64,000 bases of DNA from Saccharicrinis sp963677245 (GTDB lineage Bacteria; Bacteroidota; Bacteroidia; Bacteroidales; Marinilabiliaceae). The notes beneath the pieces were generated by a model that ran no database searches, was not told the DNA's origin, and saw only the letters and a program-made list of their open reading frames with translations. Below, piece after piece: positions 37,400 to 47,307 of the stretch. The translations under genes and the position numbers were made by a program. The DNA lies in NCBI GenBank assembly GCA_963677245.1, contig OY781921.1, positions 992,001-1,056,000 on the forward strand, in the 5' to 3' direction. Numbering within the stretch: the stretch's first letter is position 1; each line of letters opens with the position of its first letter.

Positions 37400-40300
37400 T
37401 TAAAATGTTACTGATAACCCTAGCATAACATCTTTAGAACGTGGTGTTTTAGAATTATCTTCACTTAACCCAAAACCTCCATAACCGATCTCTGGATCAA
37501 CTCCTGAATACTTAGTCCATACAAATAGATTGTTAAATGTTAAATTAAGCGTTAACCTTTCCAATCCAACATTTTTAAGTTTTTCCTTTGGAAAAGAGTA
37601 TCCTAATACTAAATACTTAAAACGTAAAAACGACCCATCCTCTACAAAACGATCACTTCCTAAGAAATTATAACCATAATTACGTAGTGCTCTTGGAATT
37701 TCTGTAACATCTCCATCTTTACGCCAGCGGTAGTTTACTGCTACCGATTGATTATCGAGACCATGCATATTTTCTGCATTAATTTTAGCTCTATTGATAA
37801 TTTTATTACCATACCTAAAATTAAACATAGCTCTCATATTCAGACCTTTATACCTAATAGAGGTACCAAACCCTCCATTAACTTTTGGGTTACAATTTCC
37901 CAGATATACAATATCCAATTCGTCTATTGTACCATCATTGTTAATATCTTCGTAAATAGCATCTCCACCTCTAAATCTATAAGCATTATCCTGACCATAT
38001 GCAAAATACATTGGCAACGGCTTACCTTGTTCATCTACAATAACGGCATCATTAGCATCTCTGGCTACTGGAGCACTTTCATGAACTCCGGGCACATATT
38101 CATCATACTGATATACGCCTTTAAACTTAAATCCATATATCGATCCATATGAATTACCTTCTTGTAACCTTGTTAAATAACTACCATTATCATAATTAAA
38201 ATCAGTATTTAATGTCTCCAGAATATCATCATCCAGTTCTATTAATGTATTTACATTGTTAGATAGATTAAAATCAAAATCAATAGTTAAATCATTTGCT
38301 TTAATCAGGTTACTAGTATAAAAATTAAGCTCCCATCCCTCATTATCCATTACACCAATATTTCGCCAGGGCACAGATCCAAAACCTGATGATTCTGGTA
38401 ATGCACTATCTTTAAAAAGTAGATCTTCTGTATGCTTTTTATAATAATTAAAATCAAGCTTTATACGTTCATCCATAAACCCAATATCTAAACCTAGGTT
38501 TAACGATGATGTAGTTTCCCATTTTAAATCAGATAACTGTAAATTCTTTGCTTTAGTAGCATTTAAGTCAATATACCTTCCTGCAGATTCATATCTACTA
38601 AAATGTAAATACTCTTCTGTTGGTTGATTTCCACTAATACCATAACTCGGTCTAAAAGCAAACATACTAAGAACAGGCTTTAATCCTGCCATCCAAGGTT
38701 CATCAGAAATAATCCATTTCCCAGATACTCCAGGAAAGGTTCCATACTTTCTATCATTACCAAATTTAGTACTACCATCACGCCTTACTGTTAAACCAAA
38801 TATATATTTGGATCTGTATACATAATGACTTCTAAAAGTGGTTGCATTAGATCTGTACGATCCTCTACTTGACCAAATATTATTTAGATAACCTAAAGCA
38901 GCAGCATCTAACAATTCACCTGATGGCAGGTTTGCGGCAATTGCTCCCTGGTTAGAGTTATTACCAGTTCTTACATAAAAAGCACCATATAATAATAAAC
39001 TATGGTCAGGATTATTCAATTTTGCCTGCCAGGTAACTTCATTATTCATCATTACAGTCATACCTTCTGAGTCAGATGATTCAGCAATGTCGATACCTTC
39101 ATTGTCCCAACTCACATTGGATGCTTCTTTTGGTAAATATTTTGATACTTTATTATTATCAATATCAAATGAAACCCTTAAATTATACCTTAACATTTGT
39201 ACCTCTGGGTTTAGGATATCATATTGTAAAGTGAAATTTGGTAAAATTCTATAGTTCTTAATATTATTATTTGCCAAGTTACCTACAGCTACAGGATTTA
39301 ATAAATTCTTTTGCGCATCATCTAGTGCAACTTCCGTTGGAATATTAAAGTAAGTACCTGTATTGTTACCATTTAAATCTTGCTCATAAACACTCACATT
39401 GGGCATTTTTGCATATGCAATAGCTAATAAATCTTGATAATTTCGATCATTATCAGTATAAGTAAAAGCAAAGTCAGATATAAACTTTATTCTATTTGAA
39501 ACTCTATATTCTAAAAATGCTCTTGTCGAAAACCTATTTAACTCTTGACCAATCACAGTACCCTTATGATTTAAATAACCACCTGAAATTCTGTAGCGAG
39601 CTCTTTCACCTCCACCAGAAAAAGCTATGTAATGATCTTGCTTTAACCCTGTTTGACTAACTTCATCAACCCAATCTGTATTATTATTAAACTCTTGAAA
39701 ATACTCATACCCTTGAATGTAACTTAATGCCGCAACATTGGCCGCATTTTCATCCTGCTGTGGATTAAAATACGCTTGCTTCATCATCATAGTATAATCA
39801 TCTCCATTCAGCATATTCAATCCCTGTGGCAATTTTGTTCTTGTAGCCCTATATGAATACTGTACTCTAGTTGGTCCTCTAACCCCCTTTTTTGTTTTAA
39901 TAACTAATACACCATTAGCTCCTTTCGATCCCCAAATTGCAGTTGAAGCTGCATCTTTCAATACTGTAATCTCCTCGATATCGTCAGGGTTAATACTTAA
40001 CATATCTGCAAATTGCTCCTGATTAGAGTTTGCAAAGTCAAAGCCTTCATCAATTTCAGTTTCATAAGGTACCCCGTTTACCACAATAAGCGGCTCCGTA
40101 TTAGCATTAATCGAAGTAGTTCCTCTAATTCTCATACTAGAACCAGCACCCGGATCTCCAGAATTAGCAACAATATCTAAACCGGCAATACGGCCTTGCA
40201 AAGCATCATCAACAGAAGTTACCTGAACTCCTTCCATTTCTTTTAGGCTAAATGTTTGAGTTGCTGTAGAAATCTCTCGTTCAGGAATACTGAAAGTTCC

Positions 40301-40675
40301 ATCATCGTGTTTTTTTTCTGCTGTAACTTGAACAGCATCAATCATTTTAAGCTCTTCCTGCAACACTACATTAAATTCCCTTTTATCTCCAATATTTAAA
40401 GTAGTAGATTTAAAACCAATAAAGGAAATCACTAACTTATTGTTTGTACTTTTTACTTTTAGTACAAATTGTCCGTTAAAGTCTGTTATAGTTGCCCCTA
40501 ATACTCTCTCTTGAGCATCTAGCTCAACTACTGTAGCTCCTACAAGGGATTCATTATCAGAACTGCTTATAACGGTTCCTTGTAATATAACATTATCCGT
40601 ATCTTGTCCAAATAAATTAATTAAGGACAGACAAAATATAATAGTAATTACTATTTTATTTAATTTCATTTTCAT
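37400..40675 (-). CDS. SusC/RagA TonB-dependent outer-membrane transporter (first pair)
   Basis: A 1091-aa outer-membrane oligosaccharide importer. It has a signal peptide (1-23), then a carboxypeptidase-regulatory-like domain (about 28-110: LQGTVISSSDNESLVGATVVEL, FNGQFVLKV). The plug follows at about 125-250, with DDALQGRIAGLDIVANSGDPGAGSSMRIRGTTSIN, the hallmark SusC region. The 22-strand barrel ends in MLGLSVTF with a terminal phenylalanine, as expected for outer-membrane insertion. It begins 8 bp after the first fasciclin gene and 95 bp before its SusD partner. The ligand is probably an oligosaccharide produced by the PUL enzymes. Confidence 0.96.
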   Translation of the reverse strand: MKMKLNKIVITIIFCLSLINLFGQDTDNVILQGTVISSSDNESLVGATVVELDAQERVLGATITDFNGQFVLKVKSTNNKLVISFIGFKSTTLNIGDKREFNVVLQEELKMIDAVQVTAEKKHDDGTFSIPEREISTATQTFSLKEMEGVQVTSVDDALQGRIAGLDIVANSGDPGAGSSMRIRGTTSINANTEPLIVVNGVPYETEIDEGFDFANSNQEQFADMLSINPDDIEEITVLKDAASTAIWGSKGANGVLVIKTKKGVRGPTRVQYSYRATRTKLPQGLNMLNGDDYTMMMKQAYFNPQQDENAANVAALSYIQGYEYFQEFNNNTDWVDEVSQTGLKQDHYIAFSGGGERARYRISGGYLNHKGTVIGQELNRFSTRAFLEYRVSNRIKFISDFAFTYTDNDRNYQDLLAIAYAKMPNVSVYEQDLNGNNTGTYFNIPTEVALDDAQKNLLNPVAVGNLANNNIKNYRILPNFTLQYDILNPEVQMLRYNLRVSFDIDNNKVSKYLPKEASNVSWDNEGIDIAESSDSEGMTVMMNNEVTWQAKLNNPDHSLLLYGAFYVRTGNNSNQGAIAANLPSGELLDAAALGYLNNIWSSRGSYRSNATTFRSHYVYRSKYIFGLTVRRDGSTKFGNDRKYGTFPGVSGKWIISDEPWMAGLKPVLSMFAFRPSYGISGNQPTEEYLHFSRYESAGRYIDLNATKAKNLQLSDLKWETTSSLNLGLDIGFMDERIKLDFNYYKKHTEDLLFKDSALPESSGFGSVPWRNIGVMDNEGWELNFYTSNLIKANDLTIDFDFNLSNNVNTLIELDDDILETLNTDFNYDNGSYLTRLQEGNSYGSIYGFKFKGVYQYDEYVPGVHESAPVARDANDAVIVDEQGKPLPMYFAYGQDNAYRFRGGDAIYEDINNDGTIDELDIVYLGNCNPKVNGGFGTSIRYKGLNMRAMFNFRYGNKIINRAKINAENMHGLDNQSVAVNYRWRKDGDVTEIPRALRNYGYNFLGSDRFVEDGSFLRFKYLVLGYSFPKEKLKNVGLERLTLNLTFNNLFVWTKYSGVDPEIGYGGFGLSEDNSKTPRSKDVMLGLSVTF

Positions 40676-40683
40676 ATTCCTAT

Positions 40684-43275
40684 TTATTCAAATTTCAGGA
40701 CGTTATCTATTTGATGTATTACAACATTTGCGGATGTAATTATACGTGAACCATTAAAAGTACTCGATCCAATTTCTTCAAACAGAGCAGGATCATTGTT
40801 AAACACATAATCTCTTACCAAAATATTGGAGAGACCATCCTCATTTATTACTCTTACAGTATCACCTGTTTCTGTTATTAGATATATACTCTCACCTTCA
40901 GTGTTTACTTCTATTTTATAAAATTTATTTTTAATTGTACCATGATAAGGATTACCTCCAACTTGATTAATAGTTGCAGTTTGATATTTTTCTCCAGTAT
41001 ATGTTTTGGATCCTTGCCCTACAAATACAGAATTATCCTGAAAGTGATACCTTAAAAATCTACCTAGTTCATCTATATACTCCAACCTAAGCTTTAAATC
41101 TAATGTTGCATTAATTTCTTCCCAGGAGTGAATAACTCCTTCATCAATAGCTTTTAAAATTGAATCATTATTAGGAACATATACAGTATAGTTATAGTTC
41201 TGAAGAAAATCTACATTAAAATTAATACCATATTTATTTACTCTTTGATCCAAATCTCCTGTGGCAAATATTCTTGAATCAAAATCAGGACCAAACCCAG
41301 CACATAAATTAAAGAACTCACTAAATTCTGATGTTTCACTTAATACATCATAAACAGATTTTAGTGGTGTTTGAATTGGTTTATTAATAAAATAGGTTTT
41401 ACCATTATCCTGCTCAATAACTTCGGTGATATTTGCTACAGTACCTGCCTCAATATCACCTCCGCCACGAACAGTCATACCTGCAGATTCATCTCCTTCA
41501 ACAATTATAGTATTCCCTCCTTTACTCTTATAATATTTAATACCAGATTCAATCTCACCAATTAAAATATGCGCATCCAACAAATCTTTTAATCTGTTTC
41601 GAATCAGACCTTGGTTTGTTATTTCCCCTAATTCGCTACCAATTGTTCCATCGTTATAACTATATATAGTAGCATGAACTTCATCTACTTCTGCATCATA
41701 AGAATACTTTAGTGCAGCTTTTACATCTGTACCATATGCTACAGGGTCAATATAACCTTCAAAAAACTCATCTGTTGGTACAAAAACACTGTATTTACTG
41801 TCTAAAGCATTAAGGTATAATCTAAATTCGTTATTTTCTATAGCCCAATCCATTATTCTAGTTTGTTCTCCAAAAAGAATCGGTCCGTATACAGATTTAT
41901 AATCTACTGGTGGATAAACATTGTTTGTAACATACACAACCCCATTTACACCAATATATGTGTCAACTATATCTGAAATATTAATATCAATTTTATAGTT
42001 TTCACTATCTCTTAACTTTATAAAAGTACTAGGTAGCGCATTAATAAATGTTTCTCTCATATGCCTTCCAACAAATTTATATATCAATCTGTCTGGCATT
42101 TCGCTCCATGTACCATATCTTTCTACGATCCTCTGTCCACTACCTGTGTTATCTAAAAAATTTTGCATAGCTTCATTGGTAGGAACAAACATAGATGCCA
42201 TTTCTTCTTGTAAAGCAAAAATTTCACCATTTCCACCTACACGTCTATAGCTATTCCAACCTGGGCTATAAGGCAGTAATTTATCATATAATATCTCATC
42301 TTCATCAGAAGGAAGATCTCCCTCATATGGATAATAAGATCTTCCTCCACCATTACTTTCTGTGAAGTAATCTTTCTCATAAATAACTCCAGTAAACGAT
42401 GGATCAAAATTTGTTCTATACCGTTCAGTTAATACTTCATTTGGATACGGCGCAGTATAACGCTCCATTAAATTTGCAAATGTACTCACGCTTGGTTCAT
42501 GTCTTACAAACTCCGACATATTAGTTGGCGGGATCAAGACATCCTCAAGTACATGTATATATCCATTTTTACAAGTAATATCCTTCTCTATTACCTTTTT
42601 ATTTAGTACATGAATATCGTCATCTTCTCTTGATACACCTGTAATTATTTCAAAATCCTCATTTGTAAAATTTAAATTAGTTAGGGTTTTTGGATGAAAA
42701 TATACTAAAGGCCAACTCGAAGCATCTTTGACCATATAAATACCTTCTTCCCTAAATTCATCCCATAATTCACCTTCTGGTAATTGATCTCCTTTTTCAA
42801 AAGTTACACTATCTAAAACATCCACACTAGTACTTCTTCTGAGAGCAGTACCATAAACTAAAGTTCCGTCATAGTGGTTAGCTAAATTTTGCATAATATA
42901 TGCATTATCTAGCATACAATATTTAAGCATTAGCCTCTTCTGATTTAGAGAAAGTTTTTCATATGAATCAACTCCCCAGTCATTGTTTTGAAAAAAGCGT
43001 TCAAAAGCTTCATCTTTACTAACAAAAAGAGTTTTACTACCAGTCTTTGATAAAACCGGAGTTTCTCCAACATCCTCAATTAATTTTACAAAATACTTGT
43101 AATTACCATCTTCTACTAAATAATCGTAGATACTAGCACCGAGCCAATCTGGCTCTTGATCATCATAAAAATAATCATCTTTACAAGAAGTTATTAATAA
43201 GCAACTCAATATGAAACTCACAAAGAGTATTTTATTAACCTTTCTTAATTTTACTTTATCCTTTAGTCTTAGCAT
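40684..43275 (-). CDS. Large fasciclin (FAS1) repeat lipoprotein, 863 aa, first gene of the SusCD operon
   Basis: A lipoprotein with signal and lipobox LLITSC (cysteine about 31). About four diverged FAS1-like units can be followed. Unit 1, about 45-250: FVKLIEDVGETPVLSKTG, KTLFVSKDEAFERFF, NGYIHVLEDVL. Unit 2, about 260-450: STFANLMERY, ASMFVPTNEAMQNFL. Unit 3, about 460-640: YSVFVPTDEFFEGYI. Unit 4, about 645-863: YTVYVPNNDSILKAI. The repeated (T/S)(L/V)F/YVP(T/S/N)xxA/S motif is the FAS1 H1 region. As the first gene of a seven-gene FAS1/SusCD operon it is probably the surface-exposed glycan-capture component (inference). The number of units is approximate because several are degenerate. 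Confidence 0.82.
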   Translation of the reverse strand: MLRLKDKVKLRKVNKILFVSFILSCLLITSCKDDYFYDDQEPDWLGASIYDYLVEDGNYKYFVKLIEDVGETPVLSKTGSKTLFVSKDEAFERFFQNNDWGVDSYEKLSLNQKRLMLKYCMLDNAYIMQNLANHYDGTLVYGTALRRSTSVDVLDSVTFEKGDQLPEGELWDEFREEGIYMVKDASSWPLVYFHPKTLTNLNFTNEDFEIITGVSREDDDIHVLNKKVIEKDITCKNGYIHVLEDVLIPPTNMSEFVRHEPSVSTFANLMERYTAPYPNEVLTERYRTNFDPSFTGVIYEKDYFTESNGGGRSYYPYEGDLPSDEDEILYDKLLPYSPGWNSYRRVGGNGEIFALQEEMASMFVPTNEAMQNFLDNTGSGQRIVERYGTWSEMPDRLIYKFVGRHMRETFINALPSTFIKLRDSENYKIDINISDIVDTYIGVNGVVYVTNNVYPPVDYKSVYGPILFGEQTRIMDWAIENNEFRLYLNALDSKYSVFVPTDEFFEGYIDPVAYGTDVKAALKYSYDAEVDEVHATIYSYNDGTIGSELGEITNQGLIRNRLKDLLDAHILIGEIESGIKYYKSKGGNTIIVEGDESAGMTVRGGGDIEAGTVANITEVIEQDNGKTYFINKPIQTPLKSVYDVLSETSEFSEFFNLCAGFGPDFDSRIFATGDLDQRVNKYGINFNVDFLQNYNYTVYVPNNDSILKAIDEGVIHSWEEINATLDLKLRLEYIDELGRFLRYHFQDNSVFVGQGSKTYTGEKYQTATINQVGGNPYHGTIKNKFYKIEVNTEGESIYLITETGDTVRVINEDGLSNILVRDYVFNNDPALFEEIGSSTFNGSRIITSANVVIHQIDNVLKFE

Positions 43276-44061
43276 TGTAATAAAAAATTACTTTTCGATA
43301 TAGTTTATTAACATTTATTTATTTACAAATCCAAACGAATATATACTTAATTTTAACATGAGTATCCTCATTTTAACAATGTGCTCAAAAATAACTATCA
43401 ACTGTTAATAGGTGTTTCAATTATTCGATATTTATTAACCCATAATTGATTAATCATAACTAATCAATTGAGCTCACCTTTATTACACACATTGATTACC
43501 TGACACATACACCACTCAACAGCATTAATTTATCGTCTTATCAATATTAAACTCTATAAAATTTTCAAACAGATACTTTGCTCAAATTCGAATCATCTTT
43601 GTAATTTTTGACGATTTTGTTATTATTCACAAAGCATCTCATACATTGAAAATCACTATATATTATACAAATATTAACACATCCACTTACAACTAACTCT
43701 TTAATATATGTTAAAATAATACTAAATATATAAATTCTAAAAGTCTATCCTTTTCATTAATCATTTTGATCACGACGAAGCGCAACATGATTACACCTCA
43801 GACGAAACACTCTATATACAAGAGAGTTTACATTCCTTTCGAATCGCTTTAAACTATTCTAAATTTTCAACATTACTACAAATCTATTAATAATGTGAAT
43901 TCATGAACATCAAGCTTAACACTTCGTACATCAATGACCTTAACACTTCATATAAATAATTACAAATTCGTTACATGACGAATTTACATACTTCTAACAA
44001 AATCACAATAAAGCTATAATTAAAATAACTTACTTCAGCTTAAGTATTTTTTAATCAACAA
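43276..44061 (-). promoter_or_regulatory. Long leader/promoter region of the FAS1/SusCD operon
   Basis: Nearly 800 bp without a credible gene, upstream of the 43275 start. It contains a TATTTTTG -7-like element, a direct repeat CTTAACACTTC (43915-43925 and 43939-43949, 24 bp apart) and a perfect palindrome AAATTCGT-6 nt-ACGAATTT (43964-43985). Such direct repeats are the kind of site an AraC-type HTCS output domain could bind, but this is inference. Confidence 0.45.
43386..43393 (-). promoter_or_regulatory. Candidate -7 promoter element of the SusCD operon
   Basis: On the minus strand TATTTTTG matches TAnnTTTG. A TTG lies 24 nt further upstream, a little longer than the usual 19-21. It would give a 5' leader of about 100 nt. 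Confidence 0.3.
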
Positions 44062-44095
44062 TAGTCTGAGTTCTATTAACATCGAACCCAGACTA
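44062..44095 (-). terminator. Terminator after the GH128-like gene
   Basis: TAGTCTGGGTT and AACTCAGACTA pair (minus strand) with a 12-nt loop, followed by an AT-rich stretch containing a T-poor then A-rich tail. It lies about 70 nt after the stop codon. Confidence 0.65.
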
Positions 44096-44167
44096 ATAAA
44101 ATTACACTTTGATTTCAATTGCATACATAGAAATACATCTACGTTACATTAAAAATACAGTGTACGC

Positions 44168-47005
44168 CTATTTTTTAATAAATTTCTTAACTGCATCATC
44201 AACCTTGATTACATATATTCCTGTAGGAATTACCCTTACATCTAATGTATTTGAAACTTCTTGTTCCAATACTTTAGTTCCTGTTAAATCATAAATACTT
44301 ACTAGAGTAACTTTGTCAAATCCAAAGTTCAGCACATCTTCAGTTGGATTAGGCCAGAAATCGAAATTTGATGCTTCTGGATTCTTAATTGCTGTAGGTT
44401 GATCTGTTGCAGTATCAATTATCATCCACGCTAATTCATCCTCTCCCACAGCAGATAGTGAACCAGACATTTCTCGCTGTTTCAATATTTTTATTGAATT
44501 ATCATCAACTACATAATACCTTACTGTACTTGCAAAATCATTTACTACAGTCTGTAAACCACCAAAAAAGGCAGGCTCCGAATAAGTTTCATCATATTCT
44601 ACCAACATTGGTGTTGAAGTAAGTCCACTACCTTCTTCTGTTTTTCCTACAGTAACTCTTTTACCTTCGATCACCCCCTGGCCTGTCTCGATAGCAAAAT
44701 AATTCACTTTTTCACCTATCATACTGGCAGTAATATCCTCTTCACTTCTTATACTTACTTCAAACCCTGTAGTACTTACATTTCTAATGGCTACATTTGT
44801 TGGGTATGAATTACTATTACTTGCCTGGGTACAGAATACAACCGGGACTTCTTCAAAAGCCTCTTCAAAAGTTACAGTAACCCAATCACGAGCAATTGAA
44901 GAAACCTGTGCTGAGATTCCTTTTAATCCTCCAAAATTATATACTCCTGCTGGTAACGCCATCACTGATAAATCATCAGTTGAATTAAATGTCGGATTAC
45001 TAATATAATCCCAAGGATCAAGAATAAATTTAAAACTAGTAGTAGAAACGGTATTAGCTCTTTTAGTAATGGCAACTACATTATTAAATGTTGGCAATCC
45101 TATATATGCCAAAGGAGCTGAGTCATATTTTTTGGAAAATAAACAAGTAGCCCATTCAGGACTTTTTACCTGTAATTTGGCAACCTGAAAATCATCTCCT
45201 CCTGATTGAAAATAAGTAACTTCATCTGATTTTAAAAATGACCCATCGCTTGTTTCGATACTAAACCTATATGTAACTGCACCATTTATGTTAGCATCTA
45301 AAGGATCAAGATAAACACTATTACTAACATCAGCACTCTCATAAATAATCTCATACGCCCCATCATTTATTTTCTTCTCAATCCTGTGACTTTTACTTAA
45401 CTCTCCATTACTATCAGTTAATGCTAACCTAATAGATTTTGAAGCTGTTAAATAACGATACGCTAAAGATGGTGCGGAATAATTCCAATGAGGAATAACT
45501 TCTTTATGACTTTTATAAGCCAATTGAGATTTGTTTTCTTTAAAATATGAACCAAATGGAGTATACACAACGTCAAGAGTATCCACCCATACCCCAAGCT
45601 GATTCTTTCCAGATCCATTTTTATGGAGTATTTCTGCAGTATCTAACCATGTATAAGCGCTTGGATTTACTTCAGAATTATGAAGAATTGCAGAGTCAAT
45701 TAATGCGAGACATTCACGTCTAGGTTCCACCCATTCATATAAAAAATAACGCTCTACAAAACTTGCCGTATCAAGAACATTCAAAATACCTTTCATATCA
45801 TTCAGTTGCTTATACACATTACCATCTGTCAAATCCCAGTATTCATTTGGCCACCATTCAGTAGTCCAATTCGCTCCATTATTCCACTCTGTAATCCAAA
45901 TAGGACGACCTGTTCTTTCATGAATATATTTTAACTCATCATACCACTGCTGAGCTGATTTTGCCCAATAACAATGAATTGCTATATAATCTAACCTATA
46001 ATTCAATTCATCACACTTATCAACAAAATTAAATAAAGACCAACCATTCCAAGGATCAGAAGTCGCAGGAGCACCTAACCTTAAGCCAGACTGCATAAAC
46101 TGAGGCCACATTGCTAAAGCATCGTCAAATGGTATATTTGACTGATCTGGTCTATCTGGCTCATTAAAACCTAATAGATGAGATATATCTTGCTTATTGT
46201 TTATCTCACTCCATCCTGGCCAACCTGCATTTTGCCTGATAGCTGCATATTCATAATCGTCAGAGGTACTACCTCCAATATTCCAATCATAATAAGTAGT
46301 ACAATTAAATAAGTTAGGATCCCAACCAGCATGTCCTTTTTTAGTAACCCATTGATGTTTAAATACTCTAATAAACGACACTGATCCATAAAGTTTATCT
46401 GGAGCAACACTAAATTCTATATCACTTTCATCGGCAATAAAAACACGACTATAACCTGATCCATCTGAATTATTGGCAAAAGTAGCCATATAACCTCTTT
46501 TAAGTTTAAAAGATTTAATCGCATTATCTTTAGTTCCTAAACTTGTATAAAAGGTATGTAAACCATATTGTGCCGATTCTCCACCAAAAGCCTCCTCGGT
46601 ATAAACTGTTAATGGTTTAAAGCTTGGAGAGTGTGGCATTAGAACTGTACCATGTGCATAAATAGCCACTCTACCATTCGCACCTTTAACGAACGCTTCA
46701 CCATTTACTAACACATCATCAAGGTAATTAGCAACGACTTCTGAAGGTTTAATATTATCGAAAAACAACCATGCATCTTCGTGATTTAATGAAACCGTAC
46801 TATTTGTTAATGGATTAGATTCTGCTGTAATATGCAATTCATAGGCTCCATTTAACTCTCTGGTTTCATCCGTTAGACTTGTTACAAACTCCTGCTCTGC
46901 TCCTACCACAAAAGAAGGAAACGCCAACATCACAATAAATAAAGACATCACCATTTTAAATGTCTTTACTTTAAAATCAAACTTGCGTAAAAACTTATTC
47001 ATCAT
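44168..47005 (-). CDS. T9SS-secreted glycoside hydrolase with GH128-like catalytic core
   Basis: A 945-aa exported protein. The signal peptide is preceded by a charged extension; an internal Met at residue 18 is an alternative start. An N-terminal beta-sandwich (about 40-205) is followed by a glycosyl-hydrolase catalytic core of the Glyco_hydro_cc/GH128 type (about 208-420). The predicted acid/base is E282 in HLLGFNEPDRPDQ and the nucleophile is E373 in RPIWITEWNNGANW. Fibronectin-like and beta-sandwich regions follow (about 470-860). The C-terminal about 75 residues (FDFWPNPTEDVLNFGFDKV to VKKFIKK) are a type A T9SS sorting signal. GH128 members characterised so far act on beta-1,3-glucans; that this one does so in an arabinose/galactose PUL is doubtful. 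A terminator separates it from the SusCD operon. Confidence 0.8.
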   Translation of the reverse strand: MMNKFLRKFDFKVKTFKMVMSLFIVMLAFPSFVVGAEQEFVTSLTDETRELNGAYELHITAESNPLTNSTVSLNHEDAWLFFDNIKPSEVVANYLDDVLVNGEAFVKGANGRVAIYAHGTVLMPHSPSFKPLTVYTEEAFGGESAQYGLHTFYTSLGTKDNAIKSFKLKRGYMATFANNSDGSGYSRVFIADESDIEFSVAPDKLYGSVSFIRVFKHQWVTKKGHAGWDPNLFNCTTYYDWNIGGSTSDDYEYAAIRQNAGWPGWSEINNKQDISHLLGFNEPDRPDQSNIPFDDALAMWPQFMQSGLRLGAPATSDPWNGWSLFNFVDKCDELNYRLDYIAIHCYWAKSAQQWYDELKYIHERTGRPIWITEWNNGANWTTEWWPNEYWDLTDGNVYKQLNDMKGILNVLDTASFVERYFLYEWVEPRRECLALIDSAILHNSEVNPSAYTWLDTAEILHKNGSGKNQLGVWVDTLDVVYTPFGSYFKENKSQLAYKSHKEVIPHWNYSAPSLAYRYLTASKSIRLALTDSNGELSKSHRIEKKINDGAYEIIYESADVSNSVYLDPLDANINGAVTYRFSIETSDGSFLKSDEVTYFQSGGDDFQVAKLQVKSPEWATCLFSKKYDSAPLAYIGLPTFNNVVAITKRANTVSTTSFKFILDPWDYISNPTFNSTDDLSVMALPAGVYNFGGLKGISAQVSSIARDWVTVTFEEAFEEVPVVFCTQASNSNSYPTNVAIRNVSTTGFEVSIRSEEDITASMIGEKVNYFAIETGQGVIEGKRVTVGKTEEGSGLTSTPMLVEYDETYSEPAFFGGLQTVVNDFASTVRYYVVDDNSIKILKQREMSGSLSAVGEDELAWMIIDTATDQPTAIKNPEASNFDFWPNPTEDVLNFGFDKVTLVSIYDLTGTKVLEQEVSNTLDVRVIPTGIYVIKVDDAVKKFIKK

Positions 47006-47307
47006 TAGATTTTTTAAACAATTAATACTCCCCTGTAATTAATGTCATAAAAATAGTTAAATGTACATTGATATTTTTTAACAAATCATACATATTCTAT
47101 CACAAATCCTACAATCCAAACACGCTCATGCACTCCATAAAAAGCATACAAGCGCCTCACATCAGCCAGCTTTTATTCAACAAATCAAGAATAAACATTA
47201 TTTAAACACTCATTACAAAATTTCACCTATTTACTTAAAAGCATAAAAAAGAGGTTATTATACACTAAAACAACCTCTTTTTTTTACTAGTCTTTTACTT
47301 AAATAGG
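47006..47307. other. Intergenic region, 302 bp
   Basis: Between the TPR gene and the GH128-like gene. It contains the TPR gene terminator (47246-47284); the rest is AT-rich with no identifiable feature. Confidence 0.5.
47246..47284 (-). terminator. Terminator after the TPR gene
   Basis: AAAGAGGTT pairs with AACCTCTTT; on the minus strand it runs into a TTTTTT stretch. Confidence 0.82.

Noticed and set aside
37748..38152. 134-aa plus-strand frame inside the first susC gene
   Set aside because: It is antisense to a clear TonB-dependent transporter and has a low-complexity Ile/Ser-rich composition.
43276..44167. Possible small RNA or gene in the long gap
   Set aside because: No frame with a protein-like composition and no convincing RNA structure apart from the terminator and short repeats.
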